Part shown: positions 15,521-24,358 of the stretch, one piece after another | Layout: each line of letters begins with the position of its first letter | How positions within the stretch are numbered: the first letter of the stretch is position 1 | DNA from: Flaviflagellibacter deserti | GTDB taxonomy: Bacteria; Pseudomonadota; Alphaproteobacteria; Rhizobiales; Methylopilaceae | DNA length: 64,000 nt | Assembly: GCF_042652085.1 (NCBI RefSeq) | Contig: NZ_JBHSJF010000006.1 | Span: forward strand, 558,001 to 622,000 | Direction: 5' to 3' | Translations under genes and position numbers: made by a program | The notes under the pieces: model-generated | What the model was told of the DNA's origin: nothing | What the model saw: the letters and a program-made list of their open reading frames with translations, nothing else | Database searches by the model: none

Positions 15521-16930
15521 TCAGTGCGAGTAGTACATCTCGTACTCGACCGGGTGCGGGGTGTGCTCGAACTTGATGACGTCCTGCATCTTCAGCGAGA
15601 TGTAGGCGTCGATGAAGTCGTCGTTGAACACGCCGCCGGCCTTCAGGAATTCACGATCGTTGTCGAGGCTCTCAAGCGCTTCACGCAGCGAGCCGCAGAC
15701 GGTCGGAATTTCCTTCAGCTCTTCCGGCGGCAGCTCGTAGAGGTCCTTGTCCATCGGCTGGCCGGGATCGATCTTGTTCAGGATGCCGTCCATGCCGGCC
15801 ATCGTGAGCGCGGCGAACGCCAGATACGGGTTCGCCAGCGGATCCGGGAAGCGGACTTCGACGCGCTTTGCCTTCGGGTTGGTCGAGAAGGGGATACGGC
15901 AGGACGCGGAACGGTTGCGGGCCGAATAGGCCAGCAGAACCGGAGCCTCGAAGCCCGGGACGAGACGCTTGTAGGAGTTCGTTGACGGGTTGGTGAAGGC
16001 ATTTACGGCCTTGGCGTGCTTGATGACGCCGCCGATGTACCACAGGCATTCCTGCGACAGGCCGGCATACTTGTCACCCGCGAAGAGCGGCTTGCCGTCC
16101 TTCCAGATCGACTGGTGGCAATGCATGCCCGAGCCGTTGTCGCCATAGACCGGCTTCGGCATGAAGGTCGCCGACTTGCCGAACGAGTGCGCGACGTTGT
16201 GGATGCAGTACTTGTAGATCATCAGCTGGTCGGCCATCAGCGTCAGCGTGTCGAACTTCATGCCGAGTTCGTGCTGCGCGGAGGCGACTTCGTGATGGTG
16301 CTTCTCGACGGTGACGCCCATCGAGGCCATGGCGGCGAGCATCTCGCCACGGATGTCCTGGCCGGAATCGACCGGCGGAACCGGGAAGTAACCACCCTTT
16401 ACCGGGATGTGATAGCCGTTGTTGCCGGCTTCATACGCGGTGTCGGAGTTGGTCGGCAGTTCCGGATGGTCGACCTGGAAGCCGACCTTGTACGGGGTCG
16501 CTGAGTACTTCACGTCGTCGAAGATGAAGAATTCGGCTTCGGGGCCGAACGAGATGGTGTCGCCCACGCCCGTCGACTTCACATAGGCTTCGGCCTTGAC
16601 GGCCATGCCGCGCGGATCACGGTCATAGGGCTGGCCGGTGGTCGGCTCGAGAACGTTACAGACGATCGACAGGGTCGAGGCGGCGAAGAACGGGTCGAGG
16701 CAGGCGGTCTCCGGGACCGGCATCAGCAGCATGTCCGACTCGTTGATGGCCTTCCAGCCGGCGATCGACGAACCGTCGAACATCTGGCCTTCAGCGAAGA
16801 ATTCCTCGTCCACCATCGTGATGTCGAACGTGACGTGCTGCCACTTGCCCCGCGGATCGGTGAAACGGAGGTCGACGTACTTGATGTCCTTTTCCTTGAT
16901 AAAGGAGAGGACTTCCTGGGCAGTCTTCAT
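15521..16930 (-). CDS. glnA: Glutamine synthetase type I
   Basis: ATP-dependent enzyme that condenses ammonium and glutamate, the entry point for assimilated nitrogen. The 469 residues match the GSI-beta class. Visible are the beta-grasp signature around FDGSSIAGWK, the metal/ATP block with NGSGMHCHQS, and the adenylylation loop DLYELPPEEL, whose Tyr (near residue 397) is the usual target of GlnE. It lies 63 bases downstream of glnB on the same strand and ends in a strong terminator, forming the classic glnBA operon. The sigma54 promoter before glnB suggests nitrogen control by NtrC. Confidence 0.98.
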   Translation of the reverse strand: MKTAQEVLSFIKEKDIKYVDLRFTDPRGKWQHVTFDITMVDEEFFAEGQMFDGSSIAGWKAINESDMLLMPVPETACLDPFFAASTLSIVCNVLEPTTGQPYDRDPRGMAVKAEAYVKSTGVGDTISFGPEAEFFIFDDVKYSATPYKVGFQVDHPELPTNSDTAYEAGNNGYHIPVKGGYFPVPPVDSGQDIRGEMLAAMASMGVTVEKHHHEVASAQHELGMKFDTLTLMADQLMIYKYCIHNVAHSFGKSATFMPKPVYGDNGSGMHCHQSIWKDGKPLFAGDKYAGLSQECLWYIGGVIKHAKAVNAFTNPSTNSYKRLVPGFEAPVLLAYSARNRSASCRIPFSTNPKAKRVEVRFPDPLANPYLAFAALTMAGMDGILNKIDPGQPMDKDLYELPPEELKEIPTVCGSLREALESLDNDREFLKAGGVFNDDFIDAYISLKMQDVIKFEHTPHPVEYEMYYSH

Positions 16931-16993
16931 TTGCTATCCCCTGTCAGAAACTAATTTTGCTTGGGAACCGGCCGGGAAGCCGGAATGGTGGGA

Positions 16994-17332
<339 letters not shown>

Positions 17333-17374
17333 TTCCAACTCTCCTGGAACGCCGGAGCGACCGCCGGGCTAAAA

Positions 17375-17389
17375 GCAGCATTCGTGCCA
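17375..17389 (-). promoter_or_regulatory. Sigma54 promoter of glnB-glnA
   Basis: On the minus strand TGGCACGAATGCTGC carries the invariant GG and GC elements with the required 10 bases between them (consensus TGGCAC-N5-TTGC). It lies about 45 bases upstream of the glnB ATG, which leaves a leader of about 30 bases. Inverted repeats further upstream (TGCAG...CTGCA at about 17497-17519) lie at a distance typical of NtrC sites, but I cannot show that they bind NtrC. Confidence 0.75.
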
Positions 17390-17460
17390 CGGGATGGCAC
17401 GAGCCGCTTATTCGCGATCCGAGGGGCGATCCCGGCCTGACGACGGGAAAAGCGCGTAAA

Positions 17461-17489
17461 ATCTAGTCGTTTGCATAATATATAGGCAA
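17461..17489 (-). promoter_or_regulatory. Possible second (sigma70) promoter of glnB
   Basis: Minus-strand TTGCCT (17484-17489) and CTAGAT (17461-17466) are separated by 17 bases in an AT-rich patch. Tandem sigma70/sigma54 promoters before glnB are known in rhizobia. The same patch also forms a TTTGC/GCAAA inverted repeat, so an operator is an alternative reading. Confidence 0.4.
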
Positions 17490-17581
17490 AACATTTGTGC
17501 AGAAGATTTTCATCCTGCATGCCGATTGGGCATAGCGGCTGAGCGGTTGGCAAAAGTCCGACCGAATGGTCTTCTGCCGGC

Positions 17582-17968
17582 ATGAAGGTTCTCCGGATCG
17601 ACCATCTCGTCCTGACCGTTTCCTCGATCCCCCGCTCCGTCGCATTCTATCGTGACGTTCTCGGGGTTGAGGAGAAATTGTTCGGCGAGGATCGCATCGC
17701 GTTGTCGCTCGGCGAGCAGAAGATCAATCTGCACCAGGTCAATCATACGTTCGAACCGAAGGCCGCATGTCCGATGCCAGGATCGGCCGATCTCTGTTTC
17801 GTGGTCGAGGATCTGGATGCCGCCGTCAGCCGCATCGCCAGGGCGGGGATCACGATCGAAGAGGGGCCTGTGACGCGCTCCGGCGCCTTGGGGCCGATCC
17901 AGTCCATTTATGTCCGCGATCCGGACCTGAACCTGATCGAGCTGTCCGTTTACGGGACCGCCGCGTGA
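17582..17968 (+). CDS. VOC (glyoxalase/bleomycin resistance) family protein
   Basis: A 128-residue single vicinal-oxygen-chelate domain, made of two beta-alpha-beta-beta-beta units: the first begins RIDHLVLTVSSIPRSVAFYR, the second around DLCFVVEDLDAAVSRI and ends with IYVRDPDLNLIELSVYG. Candidate metal ligands are His8, His51 (NLHQVNH) and Glu near the C-terminus. The subgroup resembles small virulence-type VOC proteins, but the substrate cannot be inferred. Its stop overlaps the GTG start of the NAD(P)HX repair gene by 4 bases, so the two are translationally coupled. Confidence 0.88.
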   Translation: MKVLRIDHLVLTVSSIPRSVAFYRDVLGVEEKLFGEDRIALSLGEQKINLHQVNHTFEPKAACPMPGSADLCFVVEDLDAAVSRIARAGITIEEGPVTRSGALGPIQSIYVRDPDLNLIELSVYGTAA

Positions 17969-19440
17969 TCGAGCTTCTGACCAACGAGGAGATGAAGACG
18001 GCCGATGCCGCGACGATCGCGGGCGGCGTGCCGGGGATTGACCTGATGGAAGCGGCCGGCCGGGCGGTGGCGGATGCCGCGCGCGGGATGTGCCCCGTGC
18101 CGTGCACGGTCGCGGTGGTCTGCGGGCCGGGCAACAATGGCGGCGACGGCTTCGTTGGGGCGCGGCTTCTCGCCGAATGGGGCTATCCGGTCCGGCTGAT
18201 GCTGCTTGGTAGTCGCGCCGCGTTGAGAGGTGACGCGGCTGTCGCGGCGAAGAGGTGGGCCGGCGAGGCGGAGCGGTTCGACGCGGGAACGCTGAAAGGC
18301 TGTGGTCTGATCGTGGATGCGCTCTTCGGCGCCGGTCTGACGCGCGATCTCGACGGTGAGGCAAAGGCGGCCGTCGAGAGGATCAATGCTTCCGACTGCC
18401 CCGTGCTGGCGGTTGATGTGCCGTCCGGCGTCGATGGCGACAGCGGCCGGGTGCGCGGAGTCGCGGTGAAGGCGACGAAGACCGTGACCTTCTTCCGCTA
18501 CAAACCCGGACATCTGCTACTGCCGGGCCGGATGCTCTGCGGCGAGCGGGTACTGGCGCAGATCGGAATTCCGGATGCGGTGTTGCCGGAGATCGGCTCG
18601 CGGAGCTTTCACAACGTGCCAGCGCTTTGGCGCGCGGGCTATCCCGAGCCTAGCCTCGAAAGTCACAAGTACACGCGTGGACATGCGCTTGTCGCCGCCG
18701 GCTCGGAGATGGCGGGGGCCGCGCGTCTGGCATCGCGGGCGTCGCTCCGGGCGGGCGCCGGCGTGGTGACGGTCGCGGCATCGACCGAGATGCTGCCGAT
18801 CTTCAAGGCGGCGCTTGAAGCGGTGATTGTTCGCGCGATGGACGATCTCGACGATTACGCGCATCTGCTTGAAGACAAACGTCGCAATGCGCTCCTCGTC
18901 GGGCCGGGTGCGGGGCTCGGCGCGGACACGCGCGACCGGGTGCGAATGGCGCTTGGCGCGGGCCGCCCGGTAGTCCTGGACGCCGATGCCCTGACGAGTT
19001 TCGAGACACAGCCGCGCGCGATGCATCAGGCGATCGCGGCGTCTGACCGGCCGGTCGTGATGACACCTCACGAAGGCGAATTCAGACGATTGTTCCGCCA
19101 GATCGCAGAAGGCTCTGACTCAAAGCTTGAAAAGGCCAGAGCGGCGGCAGCCCTGTCCGGAGCGGTGATCGTGCTGAAGGGCGCGGACACTGTCGTGGCG
19201 TCACCGGACAGGCGGGCCGCTATCGCCGATAATGGAACGCCGTGGCTGGCGACGGCGGGCTCCGGTGACGTGCTCGCGGGGATCGTGACCGGGCTGCTCG
19301 CGCAGAACATGCCGGGTTTCGAAGCGGCGTGCGCGGCGGTGTGGCTGCACGGAGAGGCCGGGAGTTCGATTGGTCCCGGACTGATTTCGGAAGATCTGCC
19401 TGACGCCCTGCCGGGCGTGCTGAAGCGGCTGCTCAGCTGA
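17965..19440 (+). CDS. nnr: Bifunctional NAD(P)HX epimerase/dehydratase
   Basis: Repairs hydrated NADH and NADPH: the N-terminal YjeF_N domain (about 1-210) epimerises the R to the S form, and the C-terminal kinase-like domain (about 220-490) dehydrates S-NAD(P)HX at the expense of ADP. Visible motifs are CGPGNNGGDGFVGARLL and DVPSGVDGDSG in the first domain, and TPHEGEFRRLF, LKGADTVVASP and TAGSGDVLAGI in the second. The GTG start at 17965 overlaps the VOC gene stop (GTGA); ATG 17992 would cut off the conserved ELLTNEEM. Length (491 residues) is normal for the fused form. Confidence 0.95.
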   Translation: MIELLTNEEMKTADAATIAGGVPGIDLMEAAGRAVADAARGMCPVPCTVAVVCGPGNNGGDGFVGARLLAEWGYPVRLMLLGSRAALRGDAAVAAKRWAGEAERFDAGTLKGCGLIVDALFGAGLTRDLDGEAKAAVERINASDCPVLAVDVPSGVDGDSGRVRGVAVKATKTVTFFRYKPGHLLLPGRMLCGERVLAQIGIPDAVLPEIGSRSFHNVPALWRAGYPEPSLESHKYTRGHALVAAGSEMAGAARLASRASLRAGAGVVTVAASTEMLPIFKAALEAVIVRAMDDLDDYAHLLEDKRRNALLVGPGAGLGADTRDRVRMALGAGRPVVLDADALTSFETQPRAMHQAIAASDRPVVMTPHEGEFRRLFRQIAEGSDSKLEKARAAAALSGAVIVLKGADTVVASPDRRAAIADNGTPWLATAGSGDVLAGIVTGLLAQNMPGFEAACAAVWLHGEAGSSIGPGLISEDLPDALPGVLKRLLS

Positions 19441-20671
19441 CGACGAAGAAGGCACGTGCCGACGGGGCCTCGCCTTCGAGCGGCATCAAGTTGACCGCAT
19501 AGCGGCCGGGTTCTCCGGCGATGAAGGCCAGTCGCTCGGTCGCGCCCGGTTCGATCAGAAGCGTGTCGTTCCACCAAGGCTTCCATCCGTCGTCCAGCGC
19601 ATCGAGATGGCGGGCGGTATGGCCTTCGATGGCGACCGCGCAGAGTTCCTCGCCGTTGGCGATGCTGATCTCGACGGTCTGGCCTTTTTTGGCGGTGACG
19701 AGAGGATCCTTTGGCGCGGAGCCGGCTTTCCACGTCGCCCGAGAGGCCTTCTGCAGCGGCAACTCCCTCGGCAAAGCGGGATTGTCAGGGAGGACGCCCG
19801 CGAGTTCGCGCGGCGCCGCGGGCTCGCCCTCGACGGTGATGTCGACGAGGAATCGGCCAGCTTCGAAATCATCCTGGATCTGCATCATGCCTGTCTGCGC
19901 GGCTTCGACCAGGACGTCGGCACGTCCGAGCGGCGGCAGGATGAGGCGCCGCTCGAGCGGCGGAAAGGGCGGGCAGGGCTGACCGTCGAGCGCGATGATC
20001 GCGACCCCCTCGGGGAGAACGGCGGCTGCCGGCGCGAAGGGATTGAGATTGATGAAGCGGAGGCGCAGGCGTTCGCCGGGACGAGCCTTGAGCTTGAGGT
20101 CCGGTACGCCATTGACCAAAGCGAGACGGCGGGGCGGCTTCCCGGCCCCCTTATCGGGAAGCGCAATCGCGTTGAGTGCGACGACGACGTCCTGATCGGC
20201 GATCGAGGGCTCGTCGGCCGAGACCAAGATTGGACCCGCGAGAAGGATGGTGTCGCCTTCGCGCGTGGTGTCGGCCGCGATGAGGCGGTAGAGGAAACTG
20301 CCAGGATCCGGAGCGGTGAAGACGAGTTTGCGCGTCTCGCCGGGCGCGACCGGGGTGTCGGCACCATCAACCGCCCGGCCTCGCAGACCCTGGGTAGCGA
20401 CAGTCACCGCGATATCGAGGTCATTGGCGAACGAGGCCGTGAGGGCGGTGCCGCGCTCGAGTTTGAGAACCGGACCGGCGGCCGTGCCGAAATTCGGAGC
20501 TTCCAGCGCTTCTTCGGATGTCAGGCGGGTTGGGGATCTGACAGCGCGAAGTTTGAAGCCGGGTTCGCGAAGGGCGGAATAGGGGATGTCCTGCGCCCGT
20601 ACGCCCGTGGCGAGGAGGGCGGCGCCGGCGCCGCTGAGAAATTCACGGCGGGAAGGGCGTATGAAGATCAT
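19433..20671 (-). CDS. Multicopper-oxidase-fold protein without copper ligands (SufI/FtsP-like)
   Basis: A 412-residue exported protein with three cupredoxin-like domains. The Tat signal reads RPSRREFLSGAGAALLATG, cleaved near VRA-Q. Where copper oxidases have HWHG this protein has VATQGLRG (about 91-98); the usual WYHPH position reads FLYRLIA, and the C-terminal HPxHLHGH block is replaced by CAVAIEGHTARHLD. The copper sites therefore look lost, as in E. coli FtsP/SufI, a Tat substrate that stabilises the divisome. A structural rather than enzymatic role is inferred. Its stop overlaps the nnr stop by 8 bases (convergent). Confidence 0.8.
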   Translation of the reverse strand: MIFIRPSRREFLSGAGAALLATGVRAQDIPYSALREPGFKLRAVRSPTRLTSEEALEAPNFGTAAGPVLKLERGTALTASFANDLDIAVTVATQGLRGRAVDGADTPVAPGETRKLVFTAPDPGSFLYRLIAADTTREGDTILLAGPILVSADEPSIADQDVVVALNAIALPDKGAGKPPRRLALVNGVPDLKLKARPGERLRLRFINLNPFAPAAAVLPEGVAIIALDGQPCPPFPPLERRLILPPLGRADVLVEAAQTGMMQIQDDFEAGRFLVDITVEGEPAAPRELAGVLPDNPALPRELPLQKASRATWKAGSAPKDPLVTAKKGQTVEISIANGEELCAVAIEGHTARHLDALDDGWKPWWNDTLLIEPGATERLAFIAGEPGRYAVNLMPLEGEAPSARAFFVVS

Positions 20672-20722
20672 CCCGCTTCTATAGGCGGGCGGCGCGGAGT
20701 TTCAACCGCGCCGGGGATCGGG

Positions 20723-21310
20723 TCATTTCGGGAATGCGAGGAGAGCCGTGTCGACGACGCGGTTCAGATCGGCGCGGCAGGCACCACTGGAGGCCTGGAG
20801 CGCGATGCCCTGAAGGACAGTCATGACGTATTGCGTCAGGGCCTCGGGGTTCGAATCCGACGGAAGATCACCATCGGCCCTGGCCCTCTCCAATCGGCCC
20901 TGAAGCGCGGCCGCCTTGGCGGCGTGGTGCTTCATGATCTCTTCGCGGAGTTCTTCGGTGCCGCAATCGCAGGCCAGGGTCGCCTTGGCGCCTAGGCAAC
21001 CGCCGGGATTGTCCGGATCGCTGACCACATCGACGGTGCGACGCATCATGTATTCGACGACCTTGCGGGCGGTCGGTTCGGCGAGAGCGACCTGCAGATG
21101 CGAGGTCGGGCCCTTGCCATAGCGGTCGAGCACGGCGCGGAACAGGCCTTCCTTGTTCCCGAATGCCGCGTAGAGGCTCGGTGGGTTGATACCCATGGCC
21201 TTGGTCAGGTCGGCGAGGGATGCACCCTCGTAGCCTCGACGCCAGAACACGCGCATCGCTTGATCGAGCGCCGTGTCCACGTCGAACGACCGCGGCCGTC
21301 CCATTGCCAT
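20723..21310 (-). CDS. TetR/AcrR family transcriptional regulator
   Basis: A 195-residue repressor-type regulator. Residues about 5-55 form the TetR helix-turn-helix: VDTALDQAMRVFWRRGYEGA, then LADLTKAMGINPPSLYAAFG. The variable ligand-binding domain follows and includes three cysteines in GGCLGAKATLACDCG, which might be redox- or metal-responsive. It is transcribed divergently from the MFS gene at 21451 with 140 bases between the start codons, so control of that exporter (and itself) is the likely role. Confidence 0.92.
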   Translation of the reverse strand: MAMGRPRSFDVDTALDQAMRVFWRRGYEGASLADLTKAMGINPPSLYAAFGNKEGLFRAVLDRYGKGPTSHLQVALAEPTARKVVEYMMRRTVDVVSDPDNPGGCLGAKATLACDCGTEELREEIMKHHAAKAAALQGRLERARADGDLPSDSNPEALTQYVMTVLQGIALQASSGACRADLNRVVDTALLAFPK

Positions 21311-21450
21311 CTCAACTCACTCCTTTGGGTTCGTCGCTACCTATGCGGCTTGACGTATTTCGTCGAGTCATACATTTGTAGCGGTCAATACATTATTAAA
21401 CGCGGTCCGTGCCGAAAGAGCCAGTCCGTATCTTCCCGGAGTACATAGTA
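21311..21450. promoter_or_regulatory. Divergent TetR-MFS control region
   Basis: The spacer holds a direct repeat TCATACATT (21368-21376) and TCAATACATT (21385-21394), 17 bases apart. A TTGACG at about 21348 followed by an AT-rich stretch could be the plus promoter. The repeats are candidate operator half-sites for the TetR protein; this is inference from position. Confidence 0.35.
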
Positions 21451-22674
21451 ATGATTGATACAAATCGCGAGGGTGCGGCCCCGCGTTCTTCTTCGTTGCG
21501 TTCGTGGCTCGCCGTGTCCTCCGTTGCCGTCGGCACGTTCGGCCTTGTGACGACAGAGTTTTTGCCGATCGGGCTGCTGACGACGATTGCCCGCGATCTC
21601 GGGATTACGGACGGGCAGGCGGGATTGCTGGTGACGATGCCGGCGCTGGTTGCGGCCGTCGCGGCGCCGAGCCTGTTGCTTCTCGCCGGAAAGCTTGATC
21701 GCAAATTCGCGCTGCTCATCCTGTCGAGCCTGCTGGTGGCAACGAACATTCTGGCGTCGCTCGCGCCCAATCTTGTCACGATTCTCTTTGCCCGTTTCCT
21801 GCTCGGCATGGCGGTCGGCGGATTCTGGGCGATCGCGGCCAGTGTCGGCGTGAGGCTCGTGCCGGAGGAGCAGGGGGCGAAGGCGACATCGCTGATCCTC
21901 GCCGGCGTTTCGCTCGGTACGATCCTGGGGGTTCCTGCCGGTTCGATGATTGGCGAACTCTTCGGCTGGCGCGCGGCCTTCGTCACTGCGGGCACGCTCG
22001 GCGCGCTGGTCTTTATCGCCCAGTTCTTCTTCTTGCCGCGCCTTCCGGCGTCGCACGCGATCGTGTTTTCCGATCTGATCGCGCCGTTCAAGGACCCGAT
22101 TGCCCGACTCGGCATCATCGCCTCGATCTTCATGGCTGTCGGCCAGTTCTCGACCTACACCTATATGGAGCCGTTTCTCCGGCATGTTTCGGCGTTCGGG
22201 CCAAATCTGATCGCGGCGGCGCTTGTCGGCTATGGTGTGCTCGGCCTGCTCGGTAACGTGCTCGGCGGTATGGTCGTTGCGAAGAGCGTCCGCGCCGGCA
22301 TGATGGGCACATCGGCCCTGCTCGGCACGACCATGCTGCTGATGCCGACCATCGGCTCCTCGCAGATCGGCGCTGGTGTCCTGGTCCTTATCTGGGGTCT
22401 GGCCTTCGGCGCGCTGCCGGTTTCGGTCCAGACCTGGACGCTGAAGGCATCGCCCGAAACTCCCGAAGCGGCTATGGCCGTCATCGTCTTCGTGTTCCAG
22501 ATCGCGCTTGCATCCGGAGCGTTCGTCGGCGGTTCGGTGGTCGACGGCCTTGGCGTGTCGAGCGTGATGTATCTCGGCGGTGCGCTGATGGTGCTCGCGG
22601 TCGCGGCGCTGACCGTTAATCGCAAGTCGCCTGACAATGCCGTGGTTCTCGCTGCGGGTACGGCGGCGCACTGA
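21451..22674 (+). CDS. MFS transporter (AraJ/drug efflux type)
   Basis: A 407-residue major facilitator with 12 predicted membrane helices. The first helix region reads VAVGTFGLVTTEFLPIGLL, typical of the DHA1 drug/sugar efflux group. Loop 2-3 holds the degenerate motif AGKLDRKFALL. An upstream in-frame start at 21409 was rejected because GGAG lies 9-10 bases before ATG 21451. The divergent TetR gene suggests induction by a substrate or toxin. The transported compound is not evident. Confidence 0.92.
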   Translation: MIDTNREGAAPRSSSLRSWLAVSSVAVGTFGLVTTEFLPIGLLTTIARDLGITDGQAGLLVTMPALVAAVAAPSLLLLAGKLDRKFALLILSSLLVATNILASLAPNLVTILFARFLLGMAVGGFWAIAASVGVRLVPEEQGAKATSLILAGVSLGTILGVPAGSMIGELFGWRAAFVTAGTLGALVFIAQFFFLPRLPASHAIVFSDLIAPFKDPIARLGIIASIFMAVGQFSTYTYMEPFLRHVSAFGPNLIAAALVGYGVLGLLGNVLGGMVVAKSVRAGMMGTSALLGTTMLLMPTIGSSQIGAGVLVLIWGLAFGALPVSVQTWTLKASPETPEAAMAVIVFVFQIALASGAFVGGSVVDGLGVSSVMYLGGALMVLAVAALTVNRKSPDNAVVLAAGTAAH

Positions 22675-22770
22675 CGTAACTCCCGTCCCGATGGCTGCCT
22701 ATAGCCATCGGACGATTGCGCTTTCTATCGGGCTGGCGGAGTTTAGCCGTCGCTGTCGCGGCGGAGGAGA

Positions 22771-23382
22771 ATGATGGTCACGCGTGGATTTTTCGGACGG
22801 CAGCCGCCGCCCGATATTTCAAATCGGGTCCCGCCGGGGCAGGCGCTGACGGACGACTTTCCGGTCCTGTCCGCCGGGCCGACGCCGAAAGTGCCGCTCG
22901 ATACATGGAAGTTCACGCTGAAGGTCGGCCCGCGTCCGGTCAAGAGCTGGACGTGGGAGGAATTCAACGCGCTGCCGCAGACCAGGATGACCCGCGACAT
23001 CCATTGCGTGACGACCTGGTCCAAGCTCGACACGCCCTGGCAGGGCGTGATGATCGACGACCTGCTCGGCGACGCGAACATCGAGCCGCCGACCGGCTTC
23101 ACGCTGGCGCATTCCTTCGATGGCTACACGACTAATGTGCCGACGGCCGATCTCGTTGGCGGCAAGTCGATGGTCGCGACCCATTTCGAGGGCAAGCCGC
23201 TGACGCCCGATCATGGCGGCCCGGCGCGTCTCCTCGTGCCGCACCTCTATTTCTGGAAGTCGGCGAAGTGGGTCAACGCGCTCCAGTTCACCGAGCGCGA
23301 CGAACTCGGCTTCTGGGAGCTGCGCGGCTACCACGCCTATGGCGATCCCTGGCGGGAGCAGCGCTATACGGGCGATCCGTAG
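22771..23382 (+). CDS. Molybdopterin sulfite-oxidase-like oxidoreductase
   Basis: A 203-residue member of the sulfite oxidase/YedY (MsrP) molybdenum fold, in the short cytosolic group. The molybdenum-ligating Cys is in DIHCVTTWSKLDTPWQG, and the pterin-binding C-terminal block reads HGGPARLLVPHLYFWKSAKW. No Tat or Sec signal is present, unlike MsrP. A flavin reductase gene overlaps its stop by one base and is probably the electron donor. ATG 22774 is an equally good start, since GGAGG lies close to the first ATG. Substrate unknown. Confidence 0.88.
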   Translation: MMVTRGFFGRQPPPDISNRVPPGQALTDDFPVLSAGPTPKVPLDTWKFTLKVGPRPVKSWTWEEFNALPQTRMTRDIHCVTTWSKLDTPWQGVMIDDLLGDANIEPPTGFTLAHSFDGYTTNVPTADLVGGKSMVATHFEGKPLTPDHGGPARLLVPHLYFWKSAKWVNALQFTERDELGFWELRGYHAYGDPWREQRYTGDP

Positions 23383-24128
23383 TGGTGATTTCTTCCAGCA
23401 CGCGGATCGAGTGGCAGACGGCAACGGTCAAGGAGATCGTGCCGCGGACGCCGCGCGTCACGAGTTTCGTTCTCACTCCCTCCCGGCCGTTCACCCCCAA
23501 AGCCGGGCAGCATGTCGACGTGCGTTTGACGGCGCCGGACGGCTATCAGGCGCAGCGGGGTTACTCGATCTCCTCCGCGCCCGAGAGCGCGCCCGACATC
23601 GAGCTTGCGATCGAGCGGCTGGAGGAGGGCGAGGTCTCTCCCTTCTTCCACCAGGTCGTGCAGCCCGGCGACGAGATCGAACTGCGTGGGCCGCTCGGCG
23701 GGCATTTCGTCTGGGCGGCAGAGGAGGGCGGTCCGATCCTACTCATCGCCGGCGGCTCGGGCGTCGCGCCGCTGATGGCGATGGCGCGGCACCGCGCGGC
23801 GAGCGGTTCGACCGTGCCGATGGCGATGCTGTTCTCATGCCGGACCTGGGACGAGGTGATATTCCGCGACGAACTGTTGGCGATGCACCGAAAGCGGGAC
23901 GGCTTCGAGCTCATTCTGACTCTGACGCGCGACGTCGAGAAGCGGAACGGCCTTCACGGGCGTCGGATCGATTCCGCGATGGTGACGGAGGCGACGGAGC
24001 GGCTGCCGACGCCGCCGGTGCTGACGTTCGTCTGCGGCTCGAACGCCTTCGTTTCCGCGGCGTCGGAAAGCTCCGTCGCGGCCGGTGTTCCGGCGGGATC
24101 GATCAGGACCGAGAGATATGGGGGATAG
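23382..24128 (+). CDS. Ferredoxin-NADP+ reductase-type flavoprotein
   Basis: A 248-residue FAD/NAD(P)H reductase. The FAD-binding barrel contains QRGYSISSAPES, and the nucleotide domain contains IAGGSGVAPLMAMARHR and the late FVCGSNAFV block. No ferredoxin domain is attached. It starts GTG GTG directly on the stop of the molybdenum enzyme gene (TAGTG), so the two are translationally coupled and presumably form one oxidoreductase system: NAD(P)H to FAD to Mo-cofactor. The second GTG (23385) is an alternative start. Confidence 0.9.
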   Translation: MVISSSTRIEWQTATVKEIVPRTPRVTSFVLTPSRPFTPKAGQHVDVRLTAPDGYQAQRGYSISSAPESAPDIELAIERLEEGEVSPFFHQVVQPGDEIELRGPLGGHFVWAAEEGGPILLIAGGSGVAPLMAMARHRAASGSTVPMAMLFSCRTWDEVIFRDELLAMHRKRDGFELILTLTRDVEKRNGLHGRRIDSAMVTEATERLPTPPVLTFVCGSNAFVSAASESSVAAGVPAGSIRTERYGG

Positions 24129-24139
24129 CGTTTTGCACC

Positions 24140-24320
24140 GGGCCGTTCCCCGGACAAGTGCGCGGAGCGCACGCCGATCCGGGGCCCAGCGCATGAGCGC
24201 GCCGCAGGCGCTCCATAGCTGAAGTGCGGCTTCGCCACGAGGTACGCTGGGTCTCGGTTCTCGCGATGTGCTCCGCACACGCCGGAACACGGACATCCCT
24301 TGCGCCCCGCCCATCCATCC
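24140..24320. repeat. Palindromic intergenic repeat, second type
   Basis: The gap between the flavin reductase and the DUF1993 gene contains ccccgga (24148-24154) paired with tccgggg (24178-24184) around an inner gtgcgcggagcgcac palindrome. A CCCAGCG...CGCTGGG pair and a terminal CCGGAACACGGA follow. The arrangement resembles dispersed repeats of Bradyrhizobium-related genomes. It differs from the repeat at 1166-1320. Confidence 0.6.
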
Positions 24321-24358
24321 ATACCTAGGCGGCACCTTACCTCAACCGGAAACGTCCA

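Noticed and set aside
17391..17406. A second TGGCAC on the plus strand as a sigma54 promoter for the VOC gene
   Set aside because: No GC or GT lies at the required distance after GG, so the -12 element is missing.
21385..22671. A 428-codon minus-strand frame across the MFS gene
   Set aside because: The plus frame has 12 clear membrane helices and a ribosome-binding site; the minus frame is Arg/Gln-rich without motifs.
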